A stretch of 52,292 nt of DNA from CAZEHS01 sp964511875 (GCA_964511875.1 CAZEHS010000012.1:1-52292); one strand, 5' to 3'. Shown: positions 33,624 through 42,512, counted from the stretch's first letter. Program-made: numbers and translations. Notes: generated by a model from the letters alone, not told the origin.

Positions 33624-35419
33624 TTGCCATATCTCAAATCACCGATACCCTGCAGCAGGTTGCTTCTGCGATTGTCAGCGTCATGGACGTGGATGTGCTG
33701 ATCGTGGACAATCAGTTTAACCGTCTTGTCGGTACAGGTACCCTGTCAAAAAATCTGAAAACCCCTGTGGACCAGGGGTCTGTTTTTGCGTATGCTCTTA
33801 AACGGGGAGAATCATTCATCATAGAGAATCCGCGCACCCATGAGGCATGCAAGGCATGCGGCCGGATAGACGACTGCACTGAGCAGGCTGAGCTGTGCTG
33901 CCCTATCACAATCAACGGCGAAGTTGCAGGGGTAATCGGTCTGATTGCGTTCGATGAGCAGGCGCGATTCAAATTGCTTGCCCGTAAAGACAGTTATCTG
34001 AGATTCGTTCAGCAGATGGCCGATCTGATCGCGTCCAAAGCCCTTGAGGTCCACCAGCACCGGGAAACCGAAAAGCTGGCCATGGAACTCCAGACTCTCG
34101 TGGAGGAAATCGGACAAGGGGTTCTTATAACAGATGCTTCAGGCAGAGTGATACGCAGCAACCGGCTGGGATGCAGCATTCTGGGAATCAAGACGGATGA
34201 GCACCTCCGCAATAAACTCCCCGCCATCTGTCTTAGCACTGACGGGCTTCGTTCCGGGCGTCATACATTCCTTTTGCCGAAGATCAAGGGACGGATTCTG
34301 TGCACGATCAAATCCATCCATACAGGAGGCGGACTGACCGGCTATCTGGTGATGGTGGAGAAATTGAAGGATGTCCTTAAAACCGTGAATCAGATGATAG
34401 GCTCATCGGTTCATACGGAATTCTCAGAGATCATCGGCGAAAGCCAAAGCTTCAGGAACAGTCTGCTCCTTGGCGAAAAAGCTGCTCAGGGGGACAGTAC
34501 CGTGCTTATCCTCGGAGAGAGTGGAACCGGAAAGGAACTGTTTGCCCGTGCGATTCATACTGCCGGCAATCGGAGGAATGAGGCGTTCATACCGATAAAC
34601 TGCGCTGCGATTCCGGATCATTTACTGGAGAGCGAGCTGTTCGGTTATGAAGAAGGTGCTTTTACCGGAGCCCGCAAGGGCGGTTATATAGGGAAATTTG
34701 AAATGGCCGATCGCGGAACCTTGTTCCTTGATGAGATAGGGGATATGTCCCTGCATTTGCAGACAAAGCTGCTCAGGGTTCTTGAGGAGCGCGTGGTGGA
34801 TAAGATCGGATCACGGGAACGGATTCCCATCAACGTGCGCATCATTGCAGCGACACATCAGGATATTGAAAGCCGTATCGTACAGGGCACCTTCCGCGAG
34901 GACCTCTACTACCGCCTGAACGTGATTCCGCTTATCCTGCCGCCTCTCCGGGAACGGAAAAGTGATATTCTCATACTGGCAGATCACTTCATCACCGAAA
35001 TATGCAGCAACAGGGATTTGCCAAAAGCTCAGTTGGATGATTCGGTAAGAAAGCTGTTGCAGATGTGGCCGTGGCCCGGTAACGTCCGAGAACTCCAGAA
35101 TACGATGGCTTATGCACTTCAGATGGCATCGGGCAATGTGATTCTCAGGGATGACCTTCCGGAACGCTTCAGAGCAGGGACAGAGAGCGCCGTGATGACT
35201 GTTGAGGCTGACATGACATCCGATAAGCGGGAAACAGCTTTCGTAACTGATGCAGCGCCGGACGTCAGGACTCTGGATCACCTGGAACGAAGCGAAATAG
35301 CACATGCGATCGGCATCTATGGAAAGGATGTCGAAGGTGCTGCCAAAGCCTTAGGGATAAGCCGTGCAACCCTGTATCGCAAAATCAGCCTCTATAGGAT
35401 TGACAGGATCAATTCATAA
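33620..35419 (+). CDS. Sigma-54-dependent Fis-family activator
   Basis: A 599-residue enhancer-binding protein. The N-terminal 150 residues form a GAF-like sensor with six cysteines around residues 76-94 (CKACGR, DCTEQ, LCC). A PAS domain follows (about 160-265). The central AAA+ domain (about 275-510) has the Walker A motif GESGTGKE near residue 300 and the GAFTGA loop (EGAFTGARKGG) near residue 345, which contacts sigma-54. A Fis-type helix-turn-helix ends the protein (AAKALGISRATLYRKI). The order of domains resembles PrdR, the proline-reductase activator. The Cys cluster suggests a metal or redox sensor. A sigma-54 promoter lies 7 kb downstream (42616), a possible target. Confidence 0.95.
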   Translation: MIAISQITDTLQQVASAIVSVMDVDVLIVDNQFNRLVGTGTLSKNLKTPVDQGSVFAYALKRGESFIIENPRTHEACKACGRIDDCTEQAELCCPITINGEVAGVIGLIAFDEQARFKLLARKDSYLRFVQQMADLIASKALEVHQHRETEKLAMELQTLVEEIGQGVLITDASGRVIRSNRLGCSILGIKTDEHLRNKLPAICLSTDGLRSGRHTFLLPKIKGRILCTIKSIHTGGGLTGYLVMVEKLKDVLKTVNQMIGSSVHTEFSEIIGESQSFRNSLLLGEKAAQGDSTVLILGESGTGKELFARAIHTAGNRRNEAFIPINCAAIPDHLLESELFGYEEGAFTGARKGGYIGKFEMADRGTLFLDEIGDMSLHLQTKLLRVLEERVVDKIGSRERIPINVRIIAATHQDIESRIVQGTFREDLYYRLNVIPLILPPLRERKSDILILADHFITEICSNRDLPKAQLDDSVRKLLQMWPWPGNVRELQNTMAYALQMASGNVILRDDLPERFRAGTESAVMTVEADMTSDKRETAFVTDAAPDVRTLDHLERSEIAHAIGIYGKDVEGAAKALGISRATLYRKISLYRIDRINS

Positions 35420-35442
35420 ATTCAATGGAAAAGGGAACCGAT

Positions 35443-36657
35443 ATGGCAAAAACAGAAAAACCGGTTAAACTGATCATACGAAGCAAATATACGGACCGTT
35501 ATCGCAAAGGATACCCTGTTATCATCAGGGACTCCGTTCTCAACCCGGAACAATTGAAACAGGAAGGCCAACTGGTCCGCCTATATGACGAAAAGGACAG
35601 ATTCATCGCCATCGGTTATTTTGGTATCCAGAACAAAGGGTTGGGCTGGATTTTAGATCGGGATGAAAAGGCAGTCATCGATCTCGCCTTCTTCAAAAGC
35701 CGCCTCATCAAAGCGCTTGGATTCCGTAAAGCGTTCTATGAGTCACCGGACACCACCGCTTTTCGTGTTTTCAACGGTGAGGGTGACGGCATCGGCGGCC
35801 TGATAATCGACTACTACGATGGCTATTATGTCATTAACTTTTATTCAAACGGCATCTATGCCTTCAAGCAGACGATTCTCAAGGCGTTTCAGGAGCTTGT
35901 GGGATTCAATGGGATTTATCAGAAAAAACGGTTTGATGCCGCAGGCAAGTATATTGAAGAGAATGACTTTGTCATGGGCTTTGAGGCGCCGGAGCCGCTG
36001 ATCATCAAGGAGAACGGTGTGAATTTTGCGGTTTATCTCAATGACGGTGCGATGACCGGGATATTTCTTGACCAGCGGGATGTCCGTAAAACCATCAAAG
36101 ACCTGTACGCGTCAGGCAGGACCGTTCTTAACACGTTTTCTTACACCGGTGCCTTTTCGGTATTTGCAGCACTTGGAGGTGCAGCGGGGACTACTAGCGT
36201 GGATCTGGCAAACCGAAGTCTGCCGAAAACCAGCGAGCAGTTCTCTGTGAACGGCATCCCGCCGGATTCCCAGGAAATCATTGTCGAGGATGTGTTCAAC
36301 TACTTCAAATACGCGGTCCGAAAAGGCCTGGAATACGGCATCGTCATATTGGATCCTCCAAGCTACGCCACATCAAAGGATTTCAGCTTTTCAGCCGAAA
36401 AAGATTACACCGATCTTCTGAAAGAAGCCATTGCAATCACACAGACAAACGGAATCATAGTTGCCTCAACGAATTGCAGCGCTTTTGATATGAAAAGATT
36501 CAAAGGCTTTGTCAGCAAAGCCTTCGAAGAGAAAGAATTTTCCTTTGAGCTGCTGCACGAATTCTCCTTACCGGAGGATTTCAGGACCGTTAAAGAATAT
36601 GAGGAAGGAAATTACCTAAAGGTCGTATTCCTGAAGAAAACGGTCAAGGAGGTGTGA
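35443..36657 (+). CDS. Class I rRNA methyltransferase (RlmI/RlmK family)
   Basis: A 404-residue protein. An N-terminal PUA-like domain (RYRKGYPVIIRDSV) is followed by a SAM-dependent domain with VLNTFSYTGAFSVFAALGGA near residue 226 and SVDLANRSL. The catalytic IVILDPPSYATSK motif is near residue 300. Members methylate C5 of a cytosine in large-subunit rRNA. The ATG at 35443 has AAAAGGG before it; an ATG at 35425 is possible but has no site. It follows the sigma-54 activator by 23 bases. Confidence 0.9.
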   Translation: MAKTEKPVKLIIRSKYTDRYRKGYPVIIRDSVLNPEQLKQEGQLVRLYDEKDRFIAIGYFGIQNKGLGWILDRDEKAVIDLAFFKSRLIKALGFRKAFYESPDTTAFRVFNGEGDGIGGLIIDYYDGYYVINFYSNGIYAFKQTILKAFQELVGFNGIYQKKRFDAAGKYIEENDFVMGFEAPEPLIIKENGVNFAVYLNDGAMTGIFLDQRDVRKTIKDLYASGRTVLNTFSYTGAFSVFAALGGAAGTTSVDLANRSLPKTSEQFSVNGIPPDSQEIIVEDVFNYFKYAVRKGLEYGIVILDPPSYATSKDFSFSAEKDYTDLLKEAIAITQTNGIIVASTNCSAFDMKRFKGFVSKAFEEKEFSFELLHEFSLPEDFRTVKEYEEGNYLKVVFLKKTVKEV

Positions 36658-36661
36658 TGCT

Positions 36662-37348
36662 ATGATTCCAGGCTGTCTTCTGATTCATGGGTTTGGTGGA
36701 GACATCTCTGAGATTGAGCCCTTGGAGCGGTATTTGAAGGGTCAGGGAATTAATGTGAAATGCTCCGAACTGATGGGACATACTGGAATACGACGGGATT
36801 TGAACAAAGTGGAGTATCTGGACTGGATCGCCTCTGCCCAGGACGACCTGGATGAGATGGGAAAATGCTGCGACACCCTGTTCATTATCGGGTTTTCCAT
36901 GGGAGGGCTTATTGCGGTGAATCTGGCGTTCAATAACAGGGTTGCAGGCATTGCCATGCTGAACAGTCCGATATATTGCTGGAATAAACGCCAGATCATA
37001 AGCAATATCGTCCATGATCTGAAAAACCAGCAGAACACCTGTATATCCCGTTATCTCCAGTCAACTGTGAAATTCCCGATCAAAGCTCTTCTTCAGTTCA
37101 ACCTGCTTTTAAAAAGAACCAAATATATCCTTGGGCACCTGAAATGTCCGCTTTTTATCGGCCAGGGGCTGCTTGATGACACCGTATCTCCCAAAAGTGC
37201 TGAATACATCAGAAAAAACTCCGGGTCCAGTCACAAAACAATCAGGTATTACAGAAATTCAAATCACCTGATTTGCCATGGGCCTGATTCACGGATATTA
37301 TTCGCCGATCTGATGGGATTCATTTCGAATAAGGGGATAAAAGCATGA
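36662..37348 (+). CDS. Alpha/beta hydrolase
   Basis: A 228-residue serine hydrolase. The nucleophile elbow is IIGFSMGGLIAV near residue 78, the acid is in GQGLLDDTVSPK near residue 170, and the histidine is in SNHLICHG near residue 200. CLLIHGFGGD at the start forms the oxyanion region. It looks like a small carboxylesterase or acylglycerol lipase, with no signal peptide. The substrate is unknown. GGAGGT precedes the start, which is 4 bases after the methyltransferase, and the gene overlaps the exporter by 4 bases. Confidence 0.88.
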   Translation: MIPGCLLIHGFGGDISEIEPLERYLKGQGINVKCSELMGHTGIRRDLNKVEYLDWIASAQDDLDEMGKCCDTLFIIGFSMGGLIAVNLAFNNRVAGIAMLNSPIYCWNKRQIISNIVHDLKNQQNTCISRYLQSTVKFPIKALLQFNLLLKRTKYILGHLKCPLFIGQGLLDDTVSPKSAEYIRKNSGSSHKTIRYYRNSNHLICHGPDSRILFADLMGFISNKGIKA

Positions 37349-38208
37349 AATCAAATATCGGTATGCGCTACATCAAAACAGGTCTTGCAGTTACCCTGTG
37401 CATCCTGATTTCAACAGCGCTGAATTCTGAATATCCGTTCTTTGCTGCCATCGCAGCTGTGATTTCCATGGAAAACACAGTCACCAACAGCTTCATAACC
37501 GGCAAAAACAGGGTGATGGGTACTTTGGTAGGGGCAGTAACCGGGCTGCTGCTCGCTCTTGTCCTGCCGGAAAATGCCTGGATGTGCGGTCTAGGGGTCA
37601 TTGTGATCATCTATATCTGCAACAGGATGAAATGGAACAACTCCATATCAATCGCCACAATTGTATTCCTGGCTATCATGATGAACCTGAATGGTAATGA
37701 TCCATTGTTTTACAGTGTCAACCGCATCGAGGATACGCTTTTAGGCATCTCGGTTGCTTTGGCTGTAAACTATCTGGTGTTCCCATACAATACAGCCAAA
37801 CAACTGATTGATGGCGAGTCCGCCCTGCTTAATAAGGTGAGCAGAATAGTCAGGCAGCGATTCTGTCTGAAAGAGGACATGGATCTTGACGACCTGCTGA
37901 AGGATATCATCCGAATGGAAACCCAATACGGGCTTCATGCCGACGAATTCAGAATCGGCAAGCTTGAAGACGCCCAGGTAATCCAGATAAAAGAGAAGCT
38001 TGTTGTCTACCGCGACCTGTACGCTCATCTGAAAATGCTGCTGCGGCTCAACGGAGAACCCTGCCTGGATCCGGCCAATGCGATGCGGATAAACGGATTG
38101 GGATATGAACAGATTCAGGAAGGCTGTGTTGTTGAGGATGATCTGAACACCGTATTCAACTATCATGTTGCGAAAATACTGGATGATCTGGACGCAGTCA
38201 GCGTTTGA
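37345..38208 (+). CDS. Aromatic acid exporter family (ArAE_1) membrane protein
   Basis: A 287-residue protein of the ArAE_1/FUSC-like group. The N-terminal 150 residues contain six hydrophobic spans (MRYIKTGLAVTLCILISTAL, then EYPFFAAIAAVISMENT, GTLVGAVTGLLLALV and others). A soluble helical domain follows (about 155-287). Such proteins export aromatic acids or related compounds. It shares an ATGA with the hydrolase, so the two form a pair, perhaps hydrolysing and exporting a product; that is a guess. Confidence 0.88.
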   Translation: MKSNIGMRYIKTGLAVTLCILISTALNSEYPFFAAIAAVISMENTVTNSFITGKNRVMGTLVGAVTGLLLALVLPENAWMCGLGVIVIIYICNRMKWNNSISIATIVFLAIMMNLNGNDPLFYSVNRIEDTLLGISVALAVNYLVFPYNTAKQLIDGESALLNKVSRIVRQRFCLKEDMDLDDLLKDIIRMETQYGLHADEFRIGKLEDAQVIQIKEKLVVYRDLYAHLKMLLRLNGEPCLDPANAMRINGLGYEQIQEGCVVEDDLNTVFNYHVAKILDDLDAVSV

Positions 38209-38236
38209 CGCCAATTAGCATACAGGGGGAAATAAA

Positions 38237-38428
38237 ATGGCAGGCACAATCAGGAATGAAATCAAAATAGGGGCGAAAGTTGCCATCGTACTCAAGGAGG
38301 ATCAGCGAACCGGCAAACTTACTGAAGGCATCGTTCAGGACCTGCTGACCAAGAGTCCGAACCATCCCCATGGAATCAAGGTCAGGCTGACATCCGGGCT
38401 AGTGGGTCGAGTGAAGCAGATTCTTTAA
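38237..38428 (+). CDS. YwbE family protein
   Basis: A 63-residue protein of the YwbE (DUF2196) family. It begins MAGTIRNEIKIGAKVAIVLKE and includes RTGKLTEGIVQDLLTKSPNHPHGIKVRL. The family is a small SH3-like fold of unknown function that is widespread in bacteria. The start is set by GGGGG 8 bases before it. It closes the exporter operon before a strong terminator. Confidence 0.92.
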   Translation: MAGTIRNEIKIGAKVAIVLKEDQRTGKLTEGIVQDLLTKSPNHPHGIKVRLTSGLVGRVKQIL

Positions 38429-38497
38429 CGCTAACTGTTTCATTCCGCATCAGATTATGCTATAATGACATGCAACATAAAACGCTTGCCCAAGCGA

Positions 38498-38530
38498 GGC
38501 TAGTATCCCTAAAGGATACTAGCCGTTTTT
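38498..38530 (+). terminator. Terminator after ywbE
   Basis: A perfect 11-base stem (38498-38508 with 38514-38524), a CTAAA loop and a T run. Confidence 0.9.
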
Positions 38531-39491
38531 ATTTGTAGTGAAGAACTCCTGAATCGTTCGTTCTGACTGCCAATCCCTTTGCCGCCAAATGCTCCAGATG
38601 GGACATGGCTTCTCCTGCTGCAAACCATTTCTGATTGGCAGGAAACAGTTCCCAATCACTGATCCGCAGATCCCAGTGCATAGCTGCGGCGGTCTGGCGT
38701 ACGGTATGGGGGCCGGATGCAAGGATATCCAGAATTTCTGCCAGCCGGTTCTGATGATGGCTTTTCAGTTCATCAATCCGGCGGATTGGATCCCGAAGGA
38801 TATTACGGTGTGCGGTAAAGCAGTAGTCTATGTCCAGTGCACGGACTTTATCGAGATTTTTCAGGTACACGGCCAAGATGTCCTGCTCAAAGCCCCAGAA
38901 TGTAATATTGGGAGAAATCTTATCTAAAACGTGATCCCCGCCGAAAAACAGCTTCTTTTCAGCATCATAGAGGCCGATATGACCAGGGGTATGGCCAGGG
39001 ATATCCAGAACTTTCAGGGTGAAGTTCCCAAGATCCAGCACGTCACCTTCATCCAGCAGCTTGAAGTCCACTGGTTCCTTCGGACAGTATTTGTAGCCGG
39101 GGTGCTCCTCAAAGGAGACAGCGTCCTGTTCCAGGTCCATAAGGATACTCAACTCTTCGAATTTTCGCCAGTAGCTGGGATGTGACATTTCATTGATCAT
39201 GGCTCCGTCAATCCGTCCGGCATAGACCGACATGCCTTCGTTGCCCAACCGCGCAGCCAGTCCGGAATGATCGGAGTGGAGATGTGTGATCAGCAAATCC
39301 GTATTTTCAGGAGTCATTTCAAGCTCCAGCATGGCGTCCGTCAGTATGGAACGTCCTTCGTCCGTGTTGAAGCCAGTGTCTATGATGAGATTTCGTGTGG
39401 TCCCCTTGATCAGATAGGAGTGGATCGCCTTGAGCGGATTCCAGGGCAACGGGATTTCCAGTTGATATATGGATGGGTATACTTGAGTCAT
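38529..39491 (-). CDS. MBL-fold metallohydrolase
   Basis: A 320-residue enzyme of the beta-lactamase fold. The metal motif is LITHLHSDHSG near residue 68, with GHTPGHIGLY near residue 163, FFGGDHVLD near residue 185 and the last histidine in FTAHRN near residue 232. A C-terminal winged-helix-like extension (HTVRQTAAAMHWDLRI) is typical of the LACTB2-type branch. The substrate is unknown; thioester and nucleic acid hydrolysis are both known in the fold. The start codon at 39491 is preceded on the minus strand by AAGGAG. It is a single gene, convergent with ywbE. Confidence 0.92.
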   Translation of the reverse strand: MTQVYPSIYQLEIPLPWNPLKAIHSYLIKGTTRNLIIDTGFNTDEGRSILTDAMLELEMTPENTDLLITHLHSDHSGLAARLGNEGMSVYAGRIDGAMINEMSHPSYWRKFEELSILMDLEQDAVSFEEHPGYKYCPKEPVDFKLLDEGDVLDLGNFTLKVLDIPGHTPGHIGLYDAEKKLFFGGDHVLDKISPNITFWGFEQDILAVYLKNLDKVRALDIDYCFTAHRNILRDPIRRIDELKSHHQNRLAEILDILASGPHTVRQTAAAMHWDLRISDWELFPANQKWFAAGEAMSHLEHLAAKGLAVRTNDSGVLHYK

Positions 39492-39529
39492 GATGGATTC
39501 TCCTTGGTGTTTGCTTCTGCTTAAAGTTT

Positions 39530-39623
39530 GTCATTGCGAGGAGGCGCCAGCTGACGCGGCAATCTCTCCCTTTATGATTGAAAATATTTAAGGGAGAGAT
39601 TGCCGCACTTCGTTCGCAATGAC
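39530..39623. repeat. Palindromic intergenic element, GTCATTGCGA ends
   Basis: Perfect 10-base ends GTCATTGCGA/TCGCAATGAC and an inner 17-base inverted repeat (39556-39572 with 39590-39606). The GTCATTGCGAGG end is a pattern I recall from miniature repeat elements in several bacteria. It lies upstream of the pentapeptide gene. Confidence 0.85.
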
Positions 39624-39740
39624 TAGCTTGATTTCTAGCGCATTGTTATTATATAATTCCAGAAGCCGTTTGAACAGGGGACGTCATCAGGTCTGTCCTA
39701 TGGTATACTTTTCATGAATCATTCTATCAAGGAGATTAAA

Positions 39741-40322
39741 ATGGACACATTTGACGATAAGACTTATGAAAATAAGACGTTTACAGATATGGATCCGGAT
39801 TCGAAAAATGCAGCAGGCAAAGAATTTTACAGCTGCCGTTTCATAAACTGTGATCTGACTTCCGTAGATTTTTCCCTGTCCCGATTCGAGAACTGCACAT
39901 TTGAAGGCTGCAATCTTTCGTTGACCCGTATCAACGAGTGCAGGTTTCTTGGGGTCCGTTTTATGCAGTGCAAGCTGGCTGGGTGTGCCTTCGATAAATG
40001 TGATGCTTTCATACTGGATATAGGTTTTGAGGGCTGCATGATCAGTAACTGCAATTTTTCGAAGCTCAACCTGAAAAAAACCCGATTCATACGATGTGAA
40101 ATCCTTGAATCGGATTTTGTTGGAACTCAGCTGATGGAAAGTGATTTCAGCCAATCCACTCTTGCCGGATCGGTTTTCAACAGCTGCGATCTGACCAAGG
40201 CCAATTTCACAGGAGCACGGGCCTACAGCATCAATCCGCTGAACAATAAGGTAAAAAAAGCCAGATTCTCAATGCCTGAAGCGCTGGGTCTGCTGCAGCA
40301 TTTAGACATCATCATAACTTAG
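39741..40322 (+). CDS. Pentapeptide-repeat protein, Qnr-like
   Basis: A 193-residue protein of tandem A(D/N)LxX-type pentapeptides, forming a right-handed beta-helix. Units run from about residue 30 to 160 (CRFINCDLTSVDF, CTFEGCNLSL, DFSQSTLAGSVFNSCDL, TKANFTGA). The C-terminal SMPEALGLLQHLDI after INPLNNKVKKARF closely resembles the dimerisation tail of Qnr proteins, which shield DNA gyrase from quinolones. It may be a chromosomal relative with its own role. The ATG at 39741 follows AAGGAG; the ATG at 39714 has no good site. It is followed 14 bases later by an efflux pump gene. Confidence 0.88.
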   Translation: MDTFDDKTYENKTFTDMDPDSKNAAGKEFYSCRFINCDLTSVDFSLSRFENCTFEGCNLSLTRINECRFLGVRFMQCKLAGCAFDKCDAFILDIGFEGCMISNCNFSKLNLKKTRFIRCEILESDFVGTQLMESDFSQSTLAGSVFNSCDLTKANFTGARAYSINPLNNKVKKARFSMPEALGLLQHLDIIIT

Positions 40323-40336
40323 GATGAGGGTGGAGC

Positions 40337-41704
40337 ATGTCCGATAATAAACGTCAGATATTCTTGATCGCGATGCTTGGTGCGTTCATAGGCCCTTATA
40401 CCGGTTCGTCGGTGAATGTCGCTCTGCCGAGCATAGGCAGGGAACTGGGCATGAGTACACTGCAGCTCAGTTGGGTTCAGCTTGCATACCTGCTGTCGAC
40501 AGCCATGTTCATTCTGCCGATAGGAAGAATCGCAGATCTGCTGGGGCGCAAAAAAGTGCTTTATCACGGAACATGGACCTTCATTGTCATGTCCTTAATG
40601 TGCAGCGCCTCCATGAATGCAGCCGTTCTGATCGGCAGCCGGATTCTTCAGGGCATTTGCGGTGCTGCCATTGCCGTGTCCATCGTTGCCATGGTCAGCT
40701 CCGCATTTCCACCCGGCGAGAGAGGGAAGGTGCTGGGCCTTACAGCTGCCGCTACCTATACCGGTCTGTCCATAGGACCCTTTCTTGGAGGGTTCCTTAC
40801 AAGTGAGTTTGGATGGCGCAGCGTGTTCTGGGTGATTGTCCCGGTTTGCCTGCTGATGTGTTATCACCTGATCAGACTCCAGCAGGAATGGAAGGATACA
40901 GCAGGTGAACGGTTTGATCTTAATGGCGCCCTGATCTATGGCTTTGGTCTCATGTGCCTGATGGGCGGGCTGACTCAGGTTGATGAATTATTTGGAACCG
41001 TCATACTTGCAGCAGGTATCGGGGCATTAATGGTATTTGCCAGGATTGAAAAGCGTGTGGTGAATCCGATGCTTGATCTGGAGCTGCTTGAAGCCAACCC
41101 AGTCGTGCTGCTTTCATCTGTTGCAGCCCTGATCAATTATTGTGCCACCTTTTCGGTCGGGTATCTGCTCAGCCTGGACATGCAGTATGTCATGGGCTAC
41201 AGCCCTCGTACAGCGGGATTGGTTCTGGTTGCTCAGCCTGTGGTACAGGCGGTTTTTTCGCCCCTGGCCGGCCGTCTTTCGGACAAGTTGGATGCCGGTG
41301 TTGTGGCTTCTGCCGGAATGGCACTCACAACCTTGGGACTGCTTCTCTTTGCGATGATGCCAACCGGAAATGTCGTTACAATGGTATGCATTCTGGGCCT
41401 GTTGGGTTTTGGTCTGGCGCTTTTTGTGTCACCAAATACCAATGCGATCATGAACGCTGTAGAAAAAAGACATTACGGCGCAGCTTCCGGCATATTGGGT
41501 ACAGCCCGTTCCCTGGGACAGGCCTTCAGCATGGGTTTTACAGCATTGATCATGTCCCTGATCATGGGAAATGCACAAATAACAGAAAGCAACCACCCTG
41601 CATTCCTTCTAAGCTTCAAAGCCTCCTTCTTTTTCATGGCAGCCCTCTGCTTCCTTGGAATTTTCGCTTCCCTTGCCAGAAGAAAAAGTCAACTCAATGA
41701 GTAA
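40337..41704 (+). CDS. MFS transporter, DHA2 (EmrB-like) type
   Basis: A 455-residue transporter with about 14 membrane spans. Signature motifs are SVNVALPSIGRELG in the first span region, ADLLGRKKVLYHG after the second, and the antiporter motif in AATYTGLSIGPFLGGFLTSEFGWR. PLAGRLSDKLD lies in the second half. It probably exports drugs or other small molecules using the proton gradient. It is encoded 14 bases after the Qnr-like gene, so the two are likely expressed together. The substrate cannot be named. Confidence 0.92.
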   Translation: MSDNKRQIFLIAMLGAFIGPYTGSSVNVALPSIGRELGMSTLQLSWVQLAYLLSTAMFILPIGRIADLLGRKKVLYHGTWTFIVMSLMCSASMNAAVLIGSRILQGICGAAIAVSIVAMVSSAFPPGERGKVLGLTAAATYTGLSIGPFLGGFLTSEFGWRSVFWVIVPVCLLMCYHLIRLQQEWKDTAGERFDLNGALIYGFGLMCLMGGLTQVDELFGTVILAAGIGALMVFARIEKRVVNPMLDLELLEANPVVLLSSVAALINYCATFSVGYLLSLDMQYVMGYSPRTAGLVLVAQPVVQAVFSPLAGRLSDKLDAGVVASAGMALTTLGLLLFAMMPTGNVVTMVCILGLLGFGLALFVSPNTNAIMNAVEKRHYGAASGILGTARSLGQAFSMGFTALIMSLIMGNAQITESNHPAFLLSFKASFFFMAALCFLGIFASLARRKSQLNE

Positions 41705-41722
41705 GACAGATAGGAGCAGACA

Positions 41723-42454
41723 ATGAAAATCGAAAAGTGGCATGAGAAGTATTTCCTCAAGGATATGCGTAACGCGGTGGAAGAGTTCGGTATGATCCGG
41801 CAGGGAAGCCGTATTTTAATAGGAATTTCCGGAGGTAAGGACAGCATCACCATGGGGCTTGGGCTTGAGATGCTTAAGACATGGCTGAATACATCCTTCG
41901 AAACCGTTTGGATTCATCTGGACTATGGGGCCGGCGGAAATCCGGAACCTCTGAAAGAATGGCTGCATGAACGGGGAGTGGACCTTATTGTTGAACCTAC
42001 GGACATATGGCCTTCAGTTGAGAAACGGGAAGGCGGATCACCCTGCTACATGTGTGCGAAGCTGCGTCGCGGTGTGCTTGCACGGATGATGGAAAAATAC
42101 GGCTGTGACTGCATGGCGCTTGGTCACCACAGCGACGATGCCCTGTCAACACTATGGATGAACCTGATGTATAACGGGCGGTTCAGAACCTTCCACCCGG
42201 TGATGGTTGAAGAGGATACCGGACGAAAGACCATACGGCCGCTAATCACCTGCAAAGAAAGCAGAATCAAACTGGCCAGGGATCGGTTCGAATTCCCTGC
42301 AGCGCCCTGGCAGTGTCCCCATGAAGGGGATACGGAACGTGCGAAAACGACGGCCATGCGCGAAAGACTGCGGAAGGAAATGCCGGGAATCGATCATCAA
42401 TTGATGCTGGCACTGAAGCATGTTGCTGATGAGGATCGGTGGAAGCCTGAATGA
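41723..42454 (+). CDS. TtcA-like tRNA 2-thiolation protein
   Basis: A 243-residue adenylating enzyme of the TtcA group. The PP-loop ISGGKDSITM is near residue 34. A CYMCAKLRRG motif near residue 108 gives the cluster-binding C-x2-C pair, with a further cysteine in WQCPHEGDTER near residue 191. LGHHSDDALSTLWMNL is a second family block. TtcA adds sulfur to cytidine 32 of tRNA and uses an iron-sulfur cluster; related proteins act on other positions. AGGAG precedes the start, 18 bases after the MFS gene. The sulfur operon near 2 kb is a possible source of its sulfur. Confidence 0.9.
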   Translation: MKIEKWHEKYFLKDMRNAVEEFGMIRQGSRILIGISGGKDSITMGLGLEMLKTWLNTSFETVWIHLDYGAGGNPEPLKEWLHERGVDLIVEPTDIWPSVEKREGGSPCYMCAKLRRGVLARMMEKYGCDCMALGHHSDDALSTLWMNLMYNGRFRTFHPVMVEEDTGRKTIRPLITCKESRIKLARDRFEFPAAPWQCPHEGDTERAKTTAMRERLRKEMPGIDHQLMLALKHVADEDRWKPE

Positions 42455-42462
42455 ATCACTTG

Positions 42463-42512
42463 AACAAAAATCTCACTTTGAGAAATTCTCAAAGTGAGAT
42501 TTTTGTTTTTGT
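42463..42512 (+). terminator. Very long perfect terminator hairpin
   Basis: Two 22-base arms (42463-42484 and 42486-42507) that are perfectly complementary around a single base, followed by T. It closes the TtcA-like unit. Confidence 0.9.

Noticed and set aside
33620..35419. Naming the sigma-54 activator prdR
   Set aside because: The layout is similar, but no prd gene is present and the family has many members with other targets.
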